Positions 8,361 to 18,670 of a stretch of DNA of 64,000 nt are shown here, one piece after another. Source of the stretch: Thalassospira lohafexi (lineage in GTDB: Bacteria; Pseudomonadota; Alphaproteobacteria; Rhodospirillales; Thalassospiraceae); NCBI RefSeq assembly GCF_002844275.1, contig NZ_NXGX01000005.1, positions 434,001 through 498,000 on the forward strand, written 5' to 3'. The notes beneath the pieces are model-generated. The model did no database searches. It worked only from the letters and a program-made list of their open reading frames with translations, and was not told where the DNA came from. Position 1 is the first letter of the stretch. Each line of letters opens with the position of its first letter. Made by a program: the position numbers and the translations under genes.

Positions 8361-9200
8361 ATGACCGTCCTGACCCAAGCTGAAATTTCAGAATTCATCG
8401 ACCGCGCTTTTGCCGAAGACATCGGCCCCGGTGACATCACATCTGATAATGTCGTGCCCGAAAATGCGCGCCTGCGTGTCGCGCTTGAAACTCGAGAGGA
8501 TATCGTCGTCGCCGGACTTGATATTGCGCTGGACTGTTTCCGGAAACTGGTTCCGGATGCCAAAATCACAAAACACTGCGAAGACGGCGATTCCATCAAG
8601 GCAAAGGACGTTTTGGCCGTGGTTGAGGGCAATGCGCGTGGCATCCTGACGGCGGAGCGCACAGCCCTTAACACCCTGCAGCACCTATCTGGGATTGCCA
8701 CCACCACGCGCAGCTATGTTGCTGCTATGGGTGACACGACGACAAAGCTGCTTGATACTCGCAAAACATTACCAGGCTGGCGCAAGCTTGAAAAATACGC
8801 AACCCGTATGGGTGGGGCCCAGAACCACCGCATGGGGCTTTATGACGGAGTGATGATCAAGGACAACCATATCGGCGTTGTCGGATCGATCACCAAATGT
8901 GTTGAGGCCGCACGGGCCGCCAACCTGCCGAAAATCGAAGTCGAATGCGACACGCTTGATCAGGTCCACGAAGCAGCAAGTGCCGGGGCAGATATCATCC
9001 TTCTTGATAACATGGGCCCGGATATGCTGCGCAAAGCCGTTGCCATCGTCGATGGCCGTTGCAAAACCGAGGCATCGGGCGGTGTAAACCTTCAGACCAT
9101 TGGCGCCATTGCCGCCACCGGGGTTGATTATGTCTCGGTCGGTCGGATCACCCAATCGGCCCCGGCGGTTGATATCGGACTTGATGTCGCGATCCTGTAA
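8361..9200 (+). CDS. nadC: Nicotinate-nucleotide diphosphorylase (carboxylating) NadC
   Basis: A 279-residue quinolinate phosphoribosyltransferase converting quinolinate and PRPP to nicotinate mononucleotide, CO2 and PPi. Typical segments are AEDIGPGDITSD near the N-terminus, ERTALNTLQHLSGIAT, DTRKTLPGWRKLEKYA, GGAQNHRMGLYD, MIKDNHI and the C-terminal barrel strands IEVECDTLDQ, ILLDNMGP and EASGGVN. The ATG at 8361 is chosen because an in-frame start at 8313 lies inside the terminator hairpin and adds a non-conserved extension. Confidence 0.95.
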   Translation: MTVLTQAEISEFIDRAFAEDIGPGDITSDNVVPENARLRVALETREDIVVAGLDIALDCFRKLVPDAKITKHCEDGDSIKAKDVLAVVEGNARGILTAERTALNTLQHLSGIATTTRSYVAAMGDTTTKLLDTRKTLPGWRKLEKYATRMGGAQNHRMGLYDGVMIKDNHIGVVGSITKCVEAARAANLPKIEVECDTLDQVHEAASAGADIILLDNMGPDMLRKAVAIVDGRCKTEASGGVNLQTIGAIAATGVDYVSVGRITQSAPAVDIGLDVAIL

Positions 9201-9218
9201 ATCACGCGAGATGCTGGA

Positions 9219-9623
9219 ATGACAAAACCGGACATCGTTAAAGTCATTGAAACGGCAAACTGGATTTTGCGTGACGGGGCAAAAATCCTGTCGGTACGCA
9301 GCAATGGTCGGGATCGATTTTACCTGCCGGGTGGCAAAATTGATCCGGGAGAAACCGCACGGGATGCGATCATGCGCGAAATCAACGAAGAACTTGGCGT
9401 TGATCTGGTCCCCGAAACCATCCGCGAACTCGGCACCTTTGCCGGACAGGGGCACAAACAGCCCGACGGGGCAATTGTGCGCATGACATGCTTTGTCGCC
9501 GACTATCGCGGCACACTTTCCCCGGCACGCGAAATTGCCGAGCTGCGCTGGCTCACCCCGCGCGAGCGGAACCTCATGGCGCCAATGGGCCAAAAGATCA
9601 CCGCTGCACTGTTTGACATCTAG
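9219..9623 (+). CDS. Nudix hydrolase
   Basis: A 134-residue single-domain Nudix protein with a complete Nudix box at about residues 38-60 (G-G-K-I-D-P-G-E, then REINEELGV), which binds the divalent metals needed to hydrolyse nucleoside-diphosphate-linked substrates. The substrate cannot be assigned. A nucleotide-sanitising or NAD-related role is suggested only by its place 18 bases after nadC, with which it is probably co-transcribed. It converges with the mechanosensitive channel gene, with no clear terminator in the 30-base gap. Confidence 0.88.
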   Translation: MTKPDIVKVIETANWILRDGAKILSVRSNGRDRFYLPGGKIDPGETARDAIMREINEELGVDLVPETIRELGTFAGQGHKQPDGAIVRMTCFVADYRGTLSPAREIAELRWLTPRERNLMAPMGQKITAALFDI

Positions 9624-9653
9624 GTTTTCAACCTCACAAGCCAAGTACGCCTA

Positions 9654-12296
9654 CTAACGCGGCGCATCGCCGTCGGGCTCTCCGCCCGCATCGGGGATCG
9701 ACCGACCGGCCGCATCGGCATCGCGCGAAACATCCTTTGCCGCAGATGGTGGGGTGGCCTTCTTTTCGGCCCCTTCGCCAATCTCGCCCGCATCATTCCC
9801 GTCATCCGATGATGGCGTCGACGGCGCAGGCTCATCACGTTTTGGGGCCTCAGGTTCGGGCTTCTTGCGTCCTTGACCAGCTTCGCGGATCGCGTCGGTT
9901 AATTTGTCGATATCGCGCAGATTAAGATCACGCTGCGGGAACGGCACCTCGACACCTTCGTCGCGGAACCGCTGCACCAGTTCAAAGCGGATCGAACTGG
10001 CAACCGCAAGGACATCGCCAATATCGCGCAGGAAGTAACGCAGTTCGAAATCAAGCGAACTGTGCCCGAAATCCATAAACACCACCTGTGGTGCCGGATA
10101 ACTCAGGATTTCACGGCGCTTGTCGGCCATTTCCAAAAGGATTTCACGGACCTTCTCGACATCCGAGCCATAGGACACCCCGATCTTGATGATCCCACGC
10201 CCGGACCGCTCCTTAAGCGTCCAGTTCAGAACACGGTTGGAAATCAGTTCAGAGTTCGGGATCACGATGGAGGATCGGTCAAAGGTTTCGATCTCTGTCG
10301 CACGCACCCGGATGTCTTTGACAAACCCTTGATCAGCCCCAACCACAATCCAGTCACCGACCTTGATCGGGCGTTCGACCAGCAAGATAAGGCCAGACAC
10401 AAAGTTATTTACGATACTTTGCATGCCAAAACCGATACCGACGGAAATCGCACCGGCAATGATCGCAAGGTTGGATAAATCCATGCCAGCCGCCGAAATC
10501 GCCATCAGTACCGCAAGGCAAATACCGGCATAGCCAAAGATCGCCGAGACAGAATGCTGCAAACCCTGATCAAGCTTGGTATTGGGCAAAACCCGTGTTG
10601 AAAGCATCCGCTGGAAAAACCGCATCAGCCCCAGCACGATGACAAACATCAGAACGGCCAGCAGGATGGCACGCAGCGAGAAGTTGATCCCGCCGACCTG
10701 AATGCCGATAAATGCCTGCTCACCAGCACTGAGCAAATCAACCCAGGCAATATCGGTAAAGACCATCACAGCGGCAGGGATTGCAATGGTAACCATCACG
10801 ACATCAATCATCACCCGGAGCCAGAAATAAAGCGTCCCGTGAACCGTATCGGGTGCCGTGTCATCAACGGTTTCTTCCGGCTTAACCAGATAGGTGTGCA
10901 TCAAGGCCCGGAAAAGTCCGCGCAGCAGCCAGTAACAGGTCAGAAACGCCGACGCCAACATCAGGTTTTCAAGGATGAAGCGGGCCAGCGCGACATAGCC
11001 AAGAACCATCAGCACGGGCAAAAGGATCGCGATTGCCTTCATGCCCCGGCGACTGCGCCGTTCCAGTTTGGCCCAAAATTCATGCCGCACGCGCTCGTCA
11101 TGCACCCAAAACACACCAAGCGAGCAAACATACAGCAGGATCGAAATGATCAGGACGTTGGTAATACTTTGAATCAAAGCGACATTTAACGAGGTGCCCA
11201 ATGTGGTCGCACCCTGAAGCAAGATCATGTCCACCGCGAAGATCAATGCAATCGCCAGTGATGAAATCCCGACAACCCGCGCACCGCGTTTGGTCGTCCC
11301 TGACCGACGCAAGGTTGGGGCAAACGGGGAATGCACACTGCGTACCGCAGCGCCGACAAACAACAGGAACAATGCGGCCGCAAAACATTGATGGACAAAA
11401 TCGCCCATGCTGCCTTTAAGCAGGGCCTCCTGAGAATCAAGAATGCTGTAGGCAATCAAAAGGGCAATGCCCGGCACCAGTGCGGTAAAGACAAAACGCG
11501 TCCCCGACACCAGCGCAATTCGGTCTTCTTTGGGCGTTTCTTTCCAGCGCGACGGAATGTATCGCAGAACGATCACTTCCCCGCCGATCAATGCCGCCAG
11601 CACGATCATCGCCAGAAAAACCAGTCCAGGTGCAATCTCGCTCAGTTCATCGGCAACTTTGCCGTCAAGTTCCAGATTGGCATAGCGGGCCTGAACCATA
11701 CTTGGAAAGGCCAGAACTTCGCCACCAGATTCCAGCCAAACCGACGGATCAAGCGGCACATCTACGCGGCCAAGAATTCGGCGTGTAAACCGTTCACGCG
11801 CCAAACTTGCCAAACGATCAGACAATTCAGCGGCCTGAAAATCGATCAATTCGATCTGTTTGATCAGCCCGCTTACTTTTGCAATATCCTGATTAAGCCG
11901 GTCGCGTTCATGCGCAACTGCGGGGACTTCATCCTGCCCTTCGGCAGGGGGATCGCCAAGTTTACCCTTGGCGGCCTGAAAGCGTTTCAGGCGGTCGGCG
12001 GCCAGATCACGTAGCGCCGTTGTCGCATTGAGCATCTGCTCGGTTGTTTTTCGGCCATCGGCAATAACACGGCCAGCAACTTCACTGCTATCAAGGTTAT
12101 CTTCAAGCTCACCAAGCTGGCTGTCCCATTCCGCAATGCGTTTCTGGGCATTTTCCAGTTCAACTTTTTGGACCGCTTCCTGTCCCAGACGGTTTGCCTC
12201 GCCTGAACCGGCATTCTGAGCCTGCAACTCGGCGGTTGCCACAAGTGCAAAAATGCAAATAACAAACCCGACACATAAACGACGCATTGAACTCAT
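9654..12296 (-). CDS. MscS family mechanosensitive channel with DUF3772-type periplasmic domain
   Basis: An 880-residue inner-membrane channel. A signal peptide is seen (RRLCVGFVICIFALVATAELQAQ), then a large coiled periplasmic region (about 25-190) like DUF3772, several transmembrane helices, and a C-terminal MscS core with the pore helix (IAGAISVGIGFGMQSIVNNF), the beta domain (GDWIVVGADQGFVKDI, ETFDRSSIVIPNS) and the alpha/beta domain. The last 70 residues are acidic, low complexity and probably disordered. It releases solutes on hypo-osmotic shock. The start at 12296 puts the signal peptide near the N-terminus; in-frame starts upstream reach 12377. Confidence 0.88.
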   Translation of the reverse strand: MSSMRRLCVGFVICIFALVATAELQAQNAGSGEANRLGQEAVQKVELENAQKRIAEWDSQLGELEDNLDSSEVAGRVIADGRKTTEQMLNATTALRDLAADRLKRFQAAKGKLGDPPAEGQDEVPAVAHERDRLNQDIAKVSGLIKQIELIDFQAAELSDRLASLARERFTRRILGRVDVPLDPSVWLESGGEVLAFPSMVQARYANLELDGKVADELSEIAPGLVFLAMIVLAALIGGEVIVLRYIPSRWKETPKEDRIALVSGTRFVFTALVPGIALLIAYSILDSQEALLKGSMGDFVHQCFAAALFLLFVGAAVRSVHSPFAPTLRRSGTTKRGARVVGISSLAIALIFAVDMILLQGATTLGTSLNVALIQSITNVLIISILLYVCSLGVFWVHDERVRHEFWAKLERRSRRGMKAIAILLPVLMVLGYVALARFILENLMLASAFLTCYWLLRGLFRALMHTYLVKPEETVDDTAPDTVHGTLYFWLRVMIDVVMVTIAIPAAVMVFTDIAWVDLLSAGEQAFIGIQVGGINFSLRAILLAVLMFVIVLGLMRFFQRMLSTRVLPNTKLDQGLQHSVSAIFGYAGICLAVLMAISAAGMDLSNLAIIAGAISVGIGFGMQSIVNNFVSGLILLVERPIKVGDWIVVGADQGFVKDIRVRATEIETFDRSSIVIPNSELISNRVLNWTLKERSGRGIIKIGVSYGSDVEKVREILLEMADKRREILSYPAPQVVFMDFGHSSLDFELRYFLRDIGDVLAVASSIRFELVQRFRDEGVEVPFPQRDLNLRDIDKLTDAIREAGQGRKKPEPEAPKRDEPAPSTPSSDDGNDAGEIGEGAEKKATPPSAAKDVSRDADAAGRSIPDAGGEPDGDAPR

Positions 12297-12385
12297 GCCT
12301 GATGTTCCATCATGATTTTTGACCAACGGCATTTGACCGTTTTTCCCAATTTGTAAACAGGTTACACTGAAGCCCATAACGAATC

Positions 12386-12399
12386 ACGAAACGTTTCGT
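12386..12399. promoter_or_regulatory. 14-base palindrome between the MscS and zntB-like genes
   Basis: ACGAAACGTTTCGT is a perfect palindrome in the shared upstream region of the two divergent membrane-protein genes. Its position suits an operator, but no regulator can be named. Confidence 0.35.
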
Positions 12400-12459
12400 T
12401 CCCGGTCACGACCAACCACCATTCAATGTTCCACGCCATACCCCGCGAAGGAAAACAAG

Positions 12460-13449
12460 ATGACCACATCGGGCCTGATCAACGCATTCGATATCGCCTC
12501 AAATGGAACTGGCGTGGCGATGGGCTGGGAAAACATTTCAACCAGAATTCCCAGTCTCGACGAAGGTCATTATCTTTGGGTTCATCTCGACTGGATGACC
12601 GATGGCGTTCACGATTGGCTGATGGATATTGCCGGGATCGACCCGACGATTGCCACCAACCTGGCCACACGTGGCACACGTCCGTCTGTGTTCTTCTACG
12701 ATCATGGTTTTTCCATGAACCTGCGCGGGGTGAACCTGAATGCCGAAAATGATCCGGCAGACATGATTTCGGTGCGTTTCTGGCTGTCGGGAAACATCGT
12801 CATCACACTGCGCAACCAGTCGCTTAAGGCCTTTGACGATATCCGCACTGCAATTGCGGCCGGCAAAGCCCCCCATAGCCCCGATGATTTCATTCTTACG
12901 GTTGCCGAACGGCTGGCGTATCGGGTTGAGAATGTCGTACGTGGCTTGGAAGAAAACGTCGAAGCGATTGAGGATGATCAGGAAGGTGTGACCGAGGGCA
13001 AAACATTGCCACTGCGCATGCGCGGCTCAGACATTCGCAACCAGTTATCCCGACTGCGACGACATCTGGCACCGCAACGTGATGCGCTCGTTATGTTTGT
13101 CGAACAGAAACCAAGCTGGGCCGACAAACGGTTTAAACGCCGTGCGCGTGCGCTGACCGACAAAACAATACGACTGGTCGAAGATTTCGATTCCTTGCGC
13201 GAACGCATTCAGATCGTGAATGAAAACCTGATGGCGCTTGAAACCGAACGGATGAACAGAACCATGTATTGGTTGACGGTCATTGCCGGGCTTTTCCTGC
13301 CGATCAGTTTTGTGACAGGGTTGCTGGGCATCAATGTTGGCGGCATCCCGGCGGCAGACAGCCCGTGGGGATTTGCGACAGTCGCCCTTATTCTGGCCGC
13401 GATTGTTGGATTTGAAATCTGGCTGTTTAAAAAAATGCGCCTGATTTAA
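12460..13449 (+). CDS. CorA/ZntB family divalent metal transporter
   Basis: A 329-residue protein of the CorA superfamily. It has a long cytoplasmic N-terminal domain with coiled helices (about 130-255) and two C-terminal transmembrane helices. The signature after the first helix is G-I-N (TGLLGINVGGIP) rather than CorA's GMN, and with the short acidic loop this favours the ZntB branch, a zinc transporter. It is divergent from the MscS-type channel gene, and a purine-rich AAGGAAAACAAG precedes the ATG. Confidence 0.85.
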   Translation: MTTSGLINAFDIASNGTGVAMGWENISTRIPSLDEGHYLWVHLDWMTDGVHDWLMDIAGIDPTIATNLATRGTRPSVFFYDHGFSMNLRGVNLNAENDPADMISVRFWLSGNIVITLRNQSLKAFDDIRTAIAAGKAPHSPDDFILTVAERLAYRVENVVRGLEENVEAIEDDQEGVTEGKTLPLRMRGSDIRNQLSRLRRHLAPQRDALVMFVEQKPSWADKRFKRRARALTDKTIRLVEDFDSLRERIQIVNENLMALETERMNRTMYWLTVIAGLFLPISFVTGLLGINVGGIPAADSPWGFATVALILAAIVGFEIWLFKKMRLI

Positions 13450-13574
13450 GGACGAAAACCAGGGCCGCTAAGCACAGAACGCCAAACAGTCTTGCAAAGC
13501 AGCTTGTTGCAATGCGGCACTGCTTGGCGCTATGACTTTGCCAACGCCCGCGTTTTTTTCACTGCAATCGAGAT

Positions 13575-14714
13575 ATGTTGATGACTGACGGCCCGCTTTC
13601 ACGTTACCGCGCCAAAATCACCAATGATGAGCTGTCTCATGACCCGATGCAGGAACTCTGCGCGGAAAAGCTACAGAGCCTGAAAAACGCCCTGTCAAAC
13701 TATGAACCGGCAACAGGATCAGGCGGCTGGCGCGAACGGTTTGGCCTGACGCGCCGCCGCGATGAACCCACCCCGCCGTCCGGGCTTTATATCTACGGCG
13801 AAGTCGGGCGGGGCAAATCCATGCTGATGGATCTGTTCTATGAAACCATCGAGATTGAACAGAAACGCCGCGTTCATTTTCATGACTTCATGCAAGACGT
13901 CCATAACCGCATGCACCGGTATCGTCAGCAAAAGAAAAAAGATGACGCTGACGCCGACCCCATTCCGCCGATCGCAAAAGATCTGGCAAATGACGCATGG
14001 CTTTTGTGTTTCGATGAAATGCAGGTCACCGATATTACCGATGCGATGATTCTCGGTCGACTGTTTGAACATCTGTTCGAACATGGTGTGGTGATCGTTA
14101 CCACATCAAACCGGCAACCTGATGACCTTTATAAAGATGGCCTGCAGCGTCAGAATTTCTTGCCGTTCATTGAGATGATCAAGCAAAAGCTTGATGTCCT
14201 AGAACTGGCCAGCGCGACCGATTATCGGATGCGCAACCTGACGGCGGCGGACGTTTTCGTCTATCCGATATCGCACGATGATGCCCTGCCCAAAATCGAC
14301 GCGATGTTCACCACCCTGACCGAAGGCGCACGCGTCGCCCCCGATAGTCTGACCGTCAAAGGTCGCAAGATCGAAATCTCGGCCGTCGGGGCCGGTGTTG
14401 CCAAGTTCAGCTTTGAAGAACTTTGTACGCGGCCGCTTGGGCCGGGCGACTACATTGCACTGGCAACCCATTTCCATACCATTGTCATCGACTTCATTCC
14501 GAAATTGCCTGACGCCCGCCGTGATTGGGCAAAGCGTTTTGGCACCCTGATCGATGCGATGTATGAACATAAAACCAAATTGATCTGTGCGATTGAATGC
14601 GACCCCACCGAGATTTATACCGATGGCGATTATTCGTTTGAATTTCAGCGCACTGTGTCGCGGATGACCGAAATGCGCAGTCAGGAATACCTCGATATGG
14701 CGCATCTGACCTGA
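13575..14714 (+). CDS. zapE: Cell division protein ZapE (AFG1-like ATPase)
   Basis: A 379-residue AAA-like P-loop ATPase. The Walker A GEVGRGKSM has its Lys at 81, followed by HFHDFMQDVHNRMH and Walker B LLCFDEMQV. The sensor-like TTSNRQPDDLYKDGLQR is typical of AFG1/ZapE. In E. coli ZapE associates with the Z ring; the mitochondrial homologue AFG1 works in protein quality control. An alternative ATG lies two codons downstream. It is common just upstream of mdh in alphaproteobacteria, as here. Confidence 0.92.
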   Translation: MLMTDGPLSRYRAKITNDELSHDPMQELCAEKLQSLKNALSNYEPATGSGGWRERFGLTRRRDEPTPPSGLYIYGEVGRGKSMLMDLFYETIEIEQKRRVHFHDFMQDVHNRMHRYRQQKKKDDADADPIPPIAKDLANDAWLLCFDEMQVTDITDAMILGRLFEHLFEHGVVIVTTSNRQPDDLYKDGLQRQNFLPFIEMIKQKLDVLELASATDYRMRNLTAADVFVYPISHDDALPKIDAMFTTLTEGARVAPDSLTVKGRKIEISAVGAGVAKFSFEELCTRPLGPGDYIALATHFHTIVIDFIPKLPDARRDWAKRFGTLIDAMYEHKTKLICAIECDPTEIYTDGDYSFEFQRTVSRMTEMRSQEYLDMAHLT

Positions 14715-16351
<1,637 letters not shown>

Positions 16352-16361
16352 GAACGCGAAG

Positions 16362-16391
16362 CGGGCTGGTCACTGACCGGCCCGTTTTTCA
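16362..16391 (+). terminator. Rho-independent terminator after mdh
   Basis: A 10-base stem (16362-16371 with 16375-16384, one G-T pair) with a 3-base loop is followed by TTTTT. It lies 10 bases after the mdh stop. Confidence 0.88.
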
Positions 16392-16522
16392 ATCATTGTT
16401 GTTTTTCAAACTTCAATGATCGCGGGCCTCGCAATAAAGTCCCTCCCGCAAGTTACGGGGACATTGAAATCCCGATTTCTGACCCACAGGAAATCGTACG
16501 GAAGGCAAGAAAGCGACCTAAC

Positions 16523-17722
16523 ATGAATATTCATGAGTACCAGGCGAAAGAAATTCTTCGCAAATACGGTGTGACCGTGCCGAACGGCAAAGTCGCCTAC
16601 ACCGCCGAGGAAGCCATTGAAGCTGCCCAGTCACAGGCTGGTCCAGTTTATGTGGTGAAATCCCAGATCCATGCAGGTGGCCGCGGTAAGGGCACCTTCA
16701 AGGAAGACAAAGCCGGCGATAAAGGCGGTGTTCGTGTTGTCAAAAGTGTCGAAGAAGTCGGCACCAACGCTGAACAGATGCTCGGCTCGACCCTGGTTAC
16801 CCACCAGACCGGTCCAGACGGCAAAGAAGTCAAACGCGTTTACATCGAAGAAGGCTGCGATATCGCACGCGAACTGTATCTTTCGGTTCTCGTTGACCGC
16901 GCCTCCTCACGCGTGATCTTCATGGCATCCACCGAAGGTGGCATGGACATTGAAGAAGTTGCAGAAGCAACCCCGGAAAAGATCGTCACCGTTGACATCG
17001 ACCCGGCTGCTGGCTTCTCGGGCTTCCATGGCCGCAAACTGGCGTTCGCGCTTGGTCTTGAAGGCAAGCAGGTTTCCAAAGCTGTCAAATTCATGTCAGC
17101 AATGTACCAGTGCTTCCTCGACACCGATGCTGCAATGGTTGAAATCAACCCGCTGGTCGTGACCGGCGATGGTGACATCATTGCACTTGATTGCAAAATG
17201 AGCTTCGACGACAACGCGCTGTTCCGTCATCAGGACATCGAAGACCTGCGCGACGAAGACGAAGAAAACCCGGCCGAACTTGAAGCTGCCAAGCACAGCC
17301 TCAACTACATCAAGCTTGATGGCACCATCGGCTGCATGGTCAATGGCGCAGGCCTTGCCATGGCAACCATGGACATCATCAAACTTTATGGTGGTGCACC
17401 GGCAAACTTCCTCGACGTTGGTGGCGGCGCAACCAAAGAACGCGTTACCACGGCCTTCAAACTGATCTTGTCTGATCCGAATGTCGAAGGCATTCTGGTC
17501 AACATCTTTGGTGGCATCATGCGGTGTGACGTGATTGCAGACGGCGTTGTGGCAGCAGCCCGCGAAGTCAGCCTGAACGTTCCGCTGGTTGTTCGCCTCG
17601 AAGGTACCAATGTCGAACTTGGCAAGAAGATCCTCGAAGAATCGGGTCTGCCGATTGTTTCGGCCGATAACCTTGCCGATGCCGCCGAGAAGGTGGTCAA
17701 AGCTGTGAAGGAGGCCGCGTAA
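16523..17722 (+). CDS. sucC: Succinyl-CoA ligase (ADP-forming) beta subunit
   Basis: A 399-residue beta subunit. The N-terminal ATP-grasp domain begins [17 protein letters not shown] and contains [14 protein letters not shown] and the metal/nucleotide residues in MVEINPLVV. The C-terminal domain with [16 protein letters not shown] and [16 protein letters not shown] binds the phosphohistidine helix. It forms a complex with SucD and links succinyl-CoA hydrolysis to ATP formation. sucD starts 2 bases after its stop, so the pair is translationally coupled. Confidence 0.97.
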   Translation: MNIHEYQAKEILRKYGVTVPNGKVAYTAEEAIEAAQSQAGPVYVVKSQIHAGGRGKGTFKEDKAGDKGGVRVVKSVEEVGTNAEQMLGSTLVTHQTGPDGKEVKRVYIEEGCDIARELYLSVLVDRASSRVIFMASTEGGMDIEEVAEATPEKIVTVDIDPAAGFSGFHGRKLAFALGLEGKQVSKAVKFMSAMYQCFLDTDAAMVEINPLVVTGDGDIIALDCKMSFDDNALFRHQDIEDLRDEDEENPAELEAAKHSLNYIKLDGTIGCMVNGAGLAMATMDIIKLYGGAPANFLDVGGGATKERVTTAFKLILSDPNVEGILVNIFGGIMRCDVIADGVVAAAREVSLNVPLVVRLEGTNVELGKKILEESGLPIVSADNLADAAEKVVKAVKEAA

Positions 17723-17724
17723 CT

Positions 17725-18600
17725 ATGGCTGTTCTCGTCGATAAAAACACCAAAGTTATCTGCCAGGGTTTCACTGGTTCGCAGGGTACCTTCCACAGCG
17801 AACAGGCTATTGCCTATGGCACGAAAATGGTTGGCGGTGTTACCCCGGGTAAAGGCGGCACCAAGCACCTTGACCTGCCGGTTTTCAACACCGTTGCCGA
17901 AGCGAAACACGTTACCGAAGCAAATGCCTCGGTCATCTATGTTCCGCCGCCCTTTGCTGCTGATGCAATTCTTGAAGCCATCGATGCGAAAATCGAACTG
18001 GCTGTCTGCATCACCGAAGGCATTCCGGTTGCCGACATGGTCCGCGTCAAGCGTGCGCTCGAAGGTTCTTCGACCCGCCTGATCGGTCCGAACTGCCCGG
18101 GTGTCATCACCCCGGATGAATGCAAAATCGGCATTATGCCCGGTCACATTCACCGCCGCGGTAAAATCGGTATCGTTTCGCGTTCAGGGACCCTCACCTA
18201 CGAAGCAGTTGCACAGACCACGGCCGCTGGCCTTGGTCAGTCAACCTGTATCGGTATTGGTGGTGACCCGGTCAACGGCACCAACTTCATTGATTGCCTC
18301 GACCTGTTCCTGCGGGATCCGGAAACCGAAGGCATCATCATGATTGGTGAGATCGGTGGTACTGCAGAAGAAGAAGCATGTGAGTTCCTGAAAGCTTCGG
18401 CTGTCAAGAAACCGGTTGCTGGCTTCATCGCGGGTGTTACCGCACCTCCGGGTAAACGCATGGGCCATGCCGGTGCGATCATCTCCGGCGGTCAGGGCAC
18501 TGCGGATGCGAAAATGGAAGCAATGCGCAGTGCTGGCGTACTTGTAGCTGATTCGCCTGCGAGCCTCGGTTCGACCATGCTGAAGGCGTTGAAGGGCTAA
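17725..18600 (+). CDS. sucD: Succinyl-CoA ligase alpha subunit
   Basis: A 291-residue alpha subunit with the CoA-binding N-terminal domain ([27 protein letters not shown]) and a ligase domain. The active-site His that is phosphorylated in the reaction is about residue 248 ([13 protein letters not shown]), and the [10 protein letters not shown] motif is intact. It lies between sucC (2-base gap) and sucA (70-base gap with a hairpin). Together with mdh, sucA, sucB and lpdA it completes a block from 2-oxoglutarate to succinate plus the last step to oxaloacetate. Confidence 0.97.
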   Translation: MAVLVDKNTKVICQGFTGSQGTFHSEQAIAYGTKMVGGVTPGKGGTKHLDLPVFNTVAEAKHVTEANASVIYVPPPFAADAILEAIDAKIELAVCITEGIPVADMVRVKRALEGSSTRLIGPNCPGVITPDECKIGIMPGHIHRRGKIGIVSRSGTLTYEAVAQTTAAGLGQSTCIGIGGDPVNGTNFIDCLDLFLRDPETEGIIMIGEIGGTAEEEACEFLKASAVKKPVAGFIAGVTAPPGKRMGHAGAIISGGQGTADAKMEAMRSAGVLVADSPASLGSTMLKALKG

Positions 18601-18629
18601 TCTGGGTAGTCAGAGGAAAGGCAAGGGGG

Positions 18630-18656
18630 GGCGTGGTCCTTCTTGGGGACCATGCC
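18630..18656 (+). promoter_or_regulatory. Hairpin in the sucD-sucA gap
   Basis: Ten-base arms (18630-18639 with 18647-18656, one G-T pair) lie just after a run of seven G (18625-18631) and 14 bases before the sucA ATG. There is no T run. It may be an RNA processing or translation-control element, because sucA lacks a normal purine-rich ribosome-binding site in the 14 bases between the hairpin and its ATG. Confidence 0.5.
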
Positions 18657-18670
18657 TTCCAAGACCACAA

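Noticed and set aside
8769-9644. A 291-residue minus-strand open frame across nadC and the Nudix gene
   Set aside because: It overlaps two genes with complete catalytic motifs on the other strand and has no recognisable domain.
11331-12014. A 227-residue open frame on the plus strand inside the MscS-type channel gene
   Set aside because: It is antisense to a well-supported gene, is rich in Gln, His and Arg as shadow frames are, and shows no family motif or ribosome-binding site.
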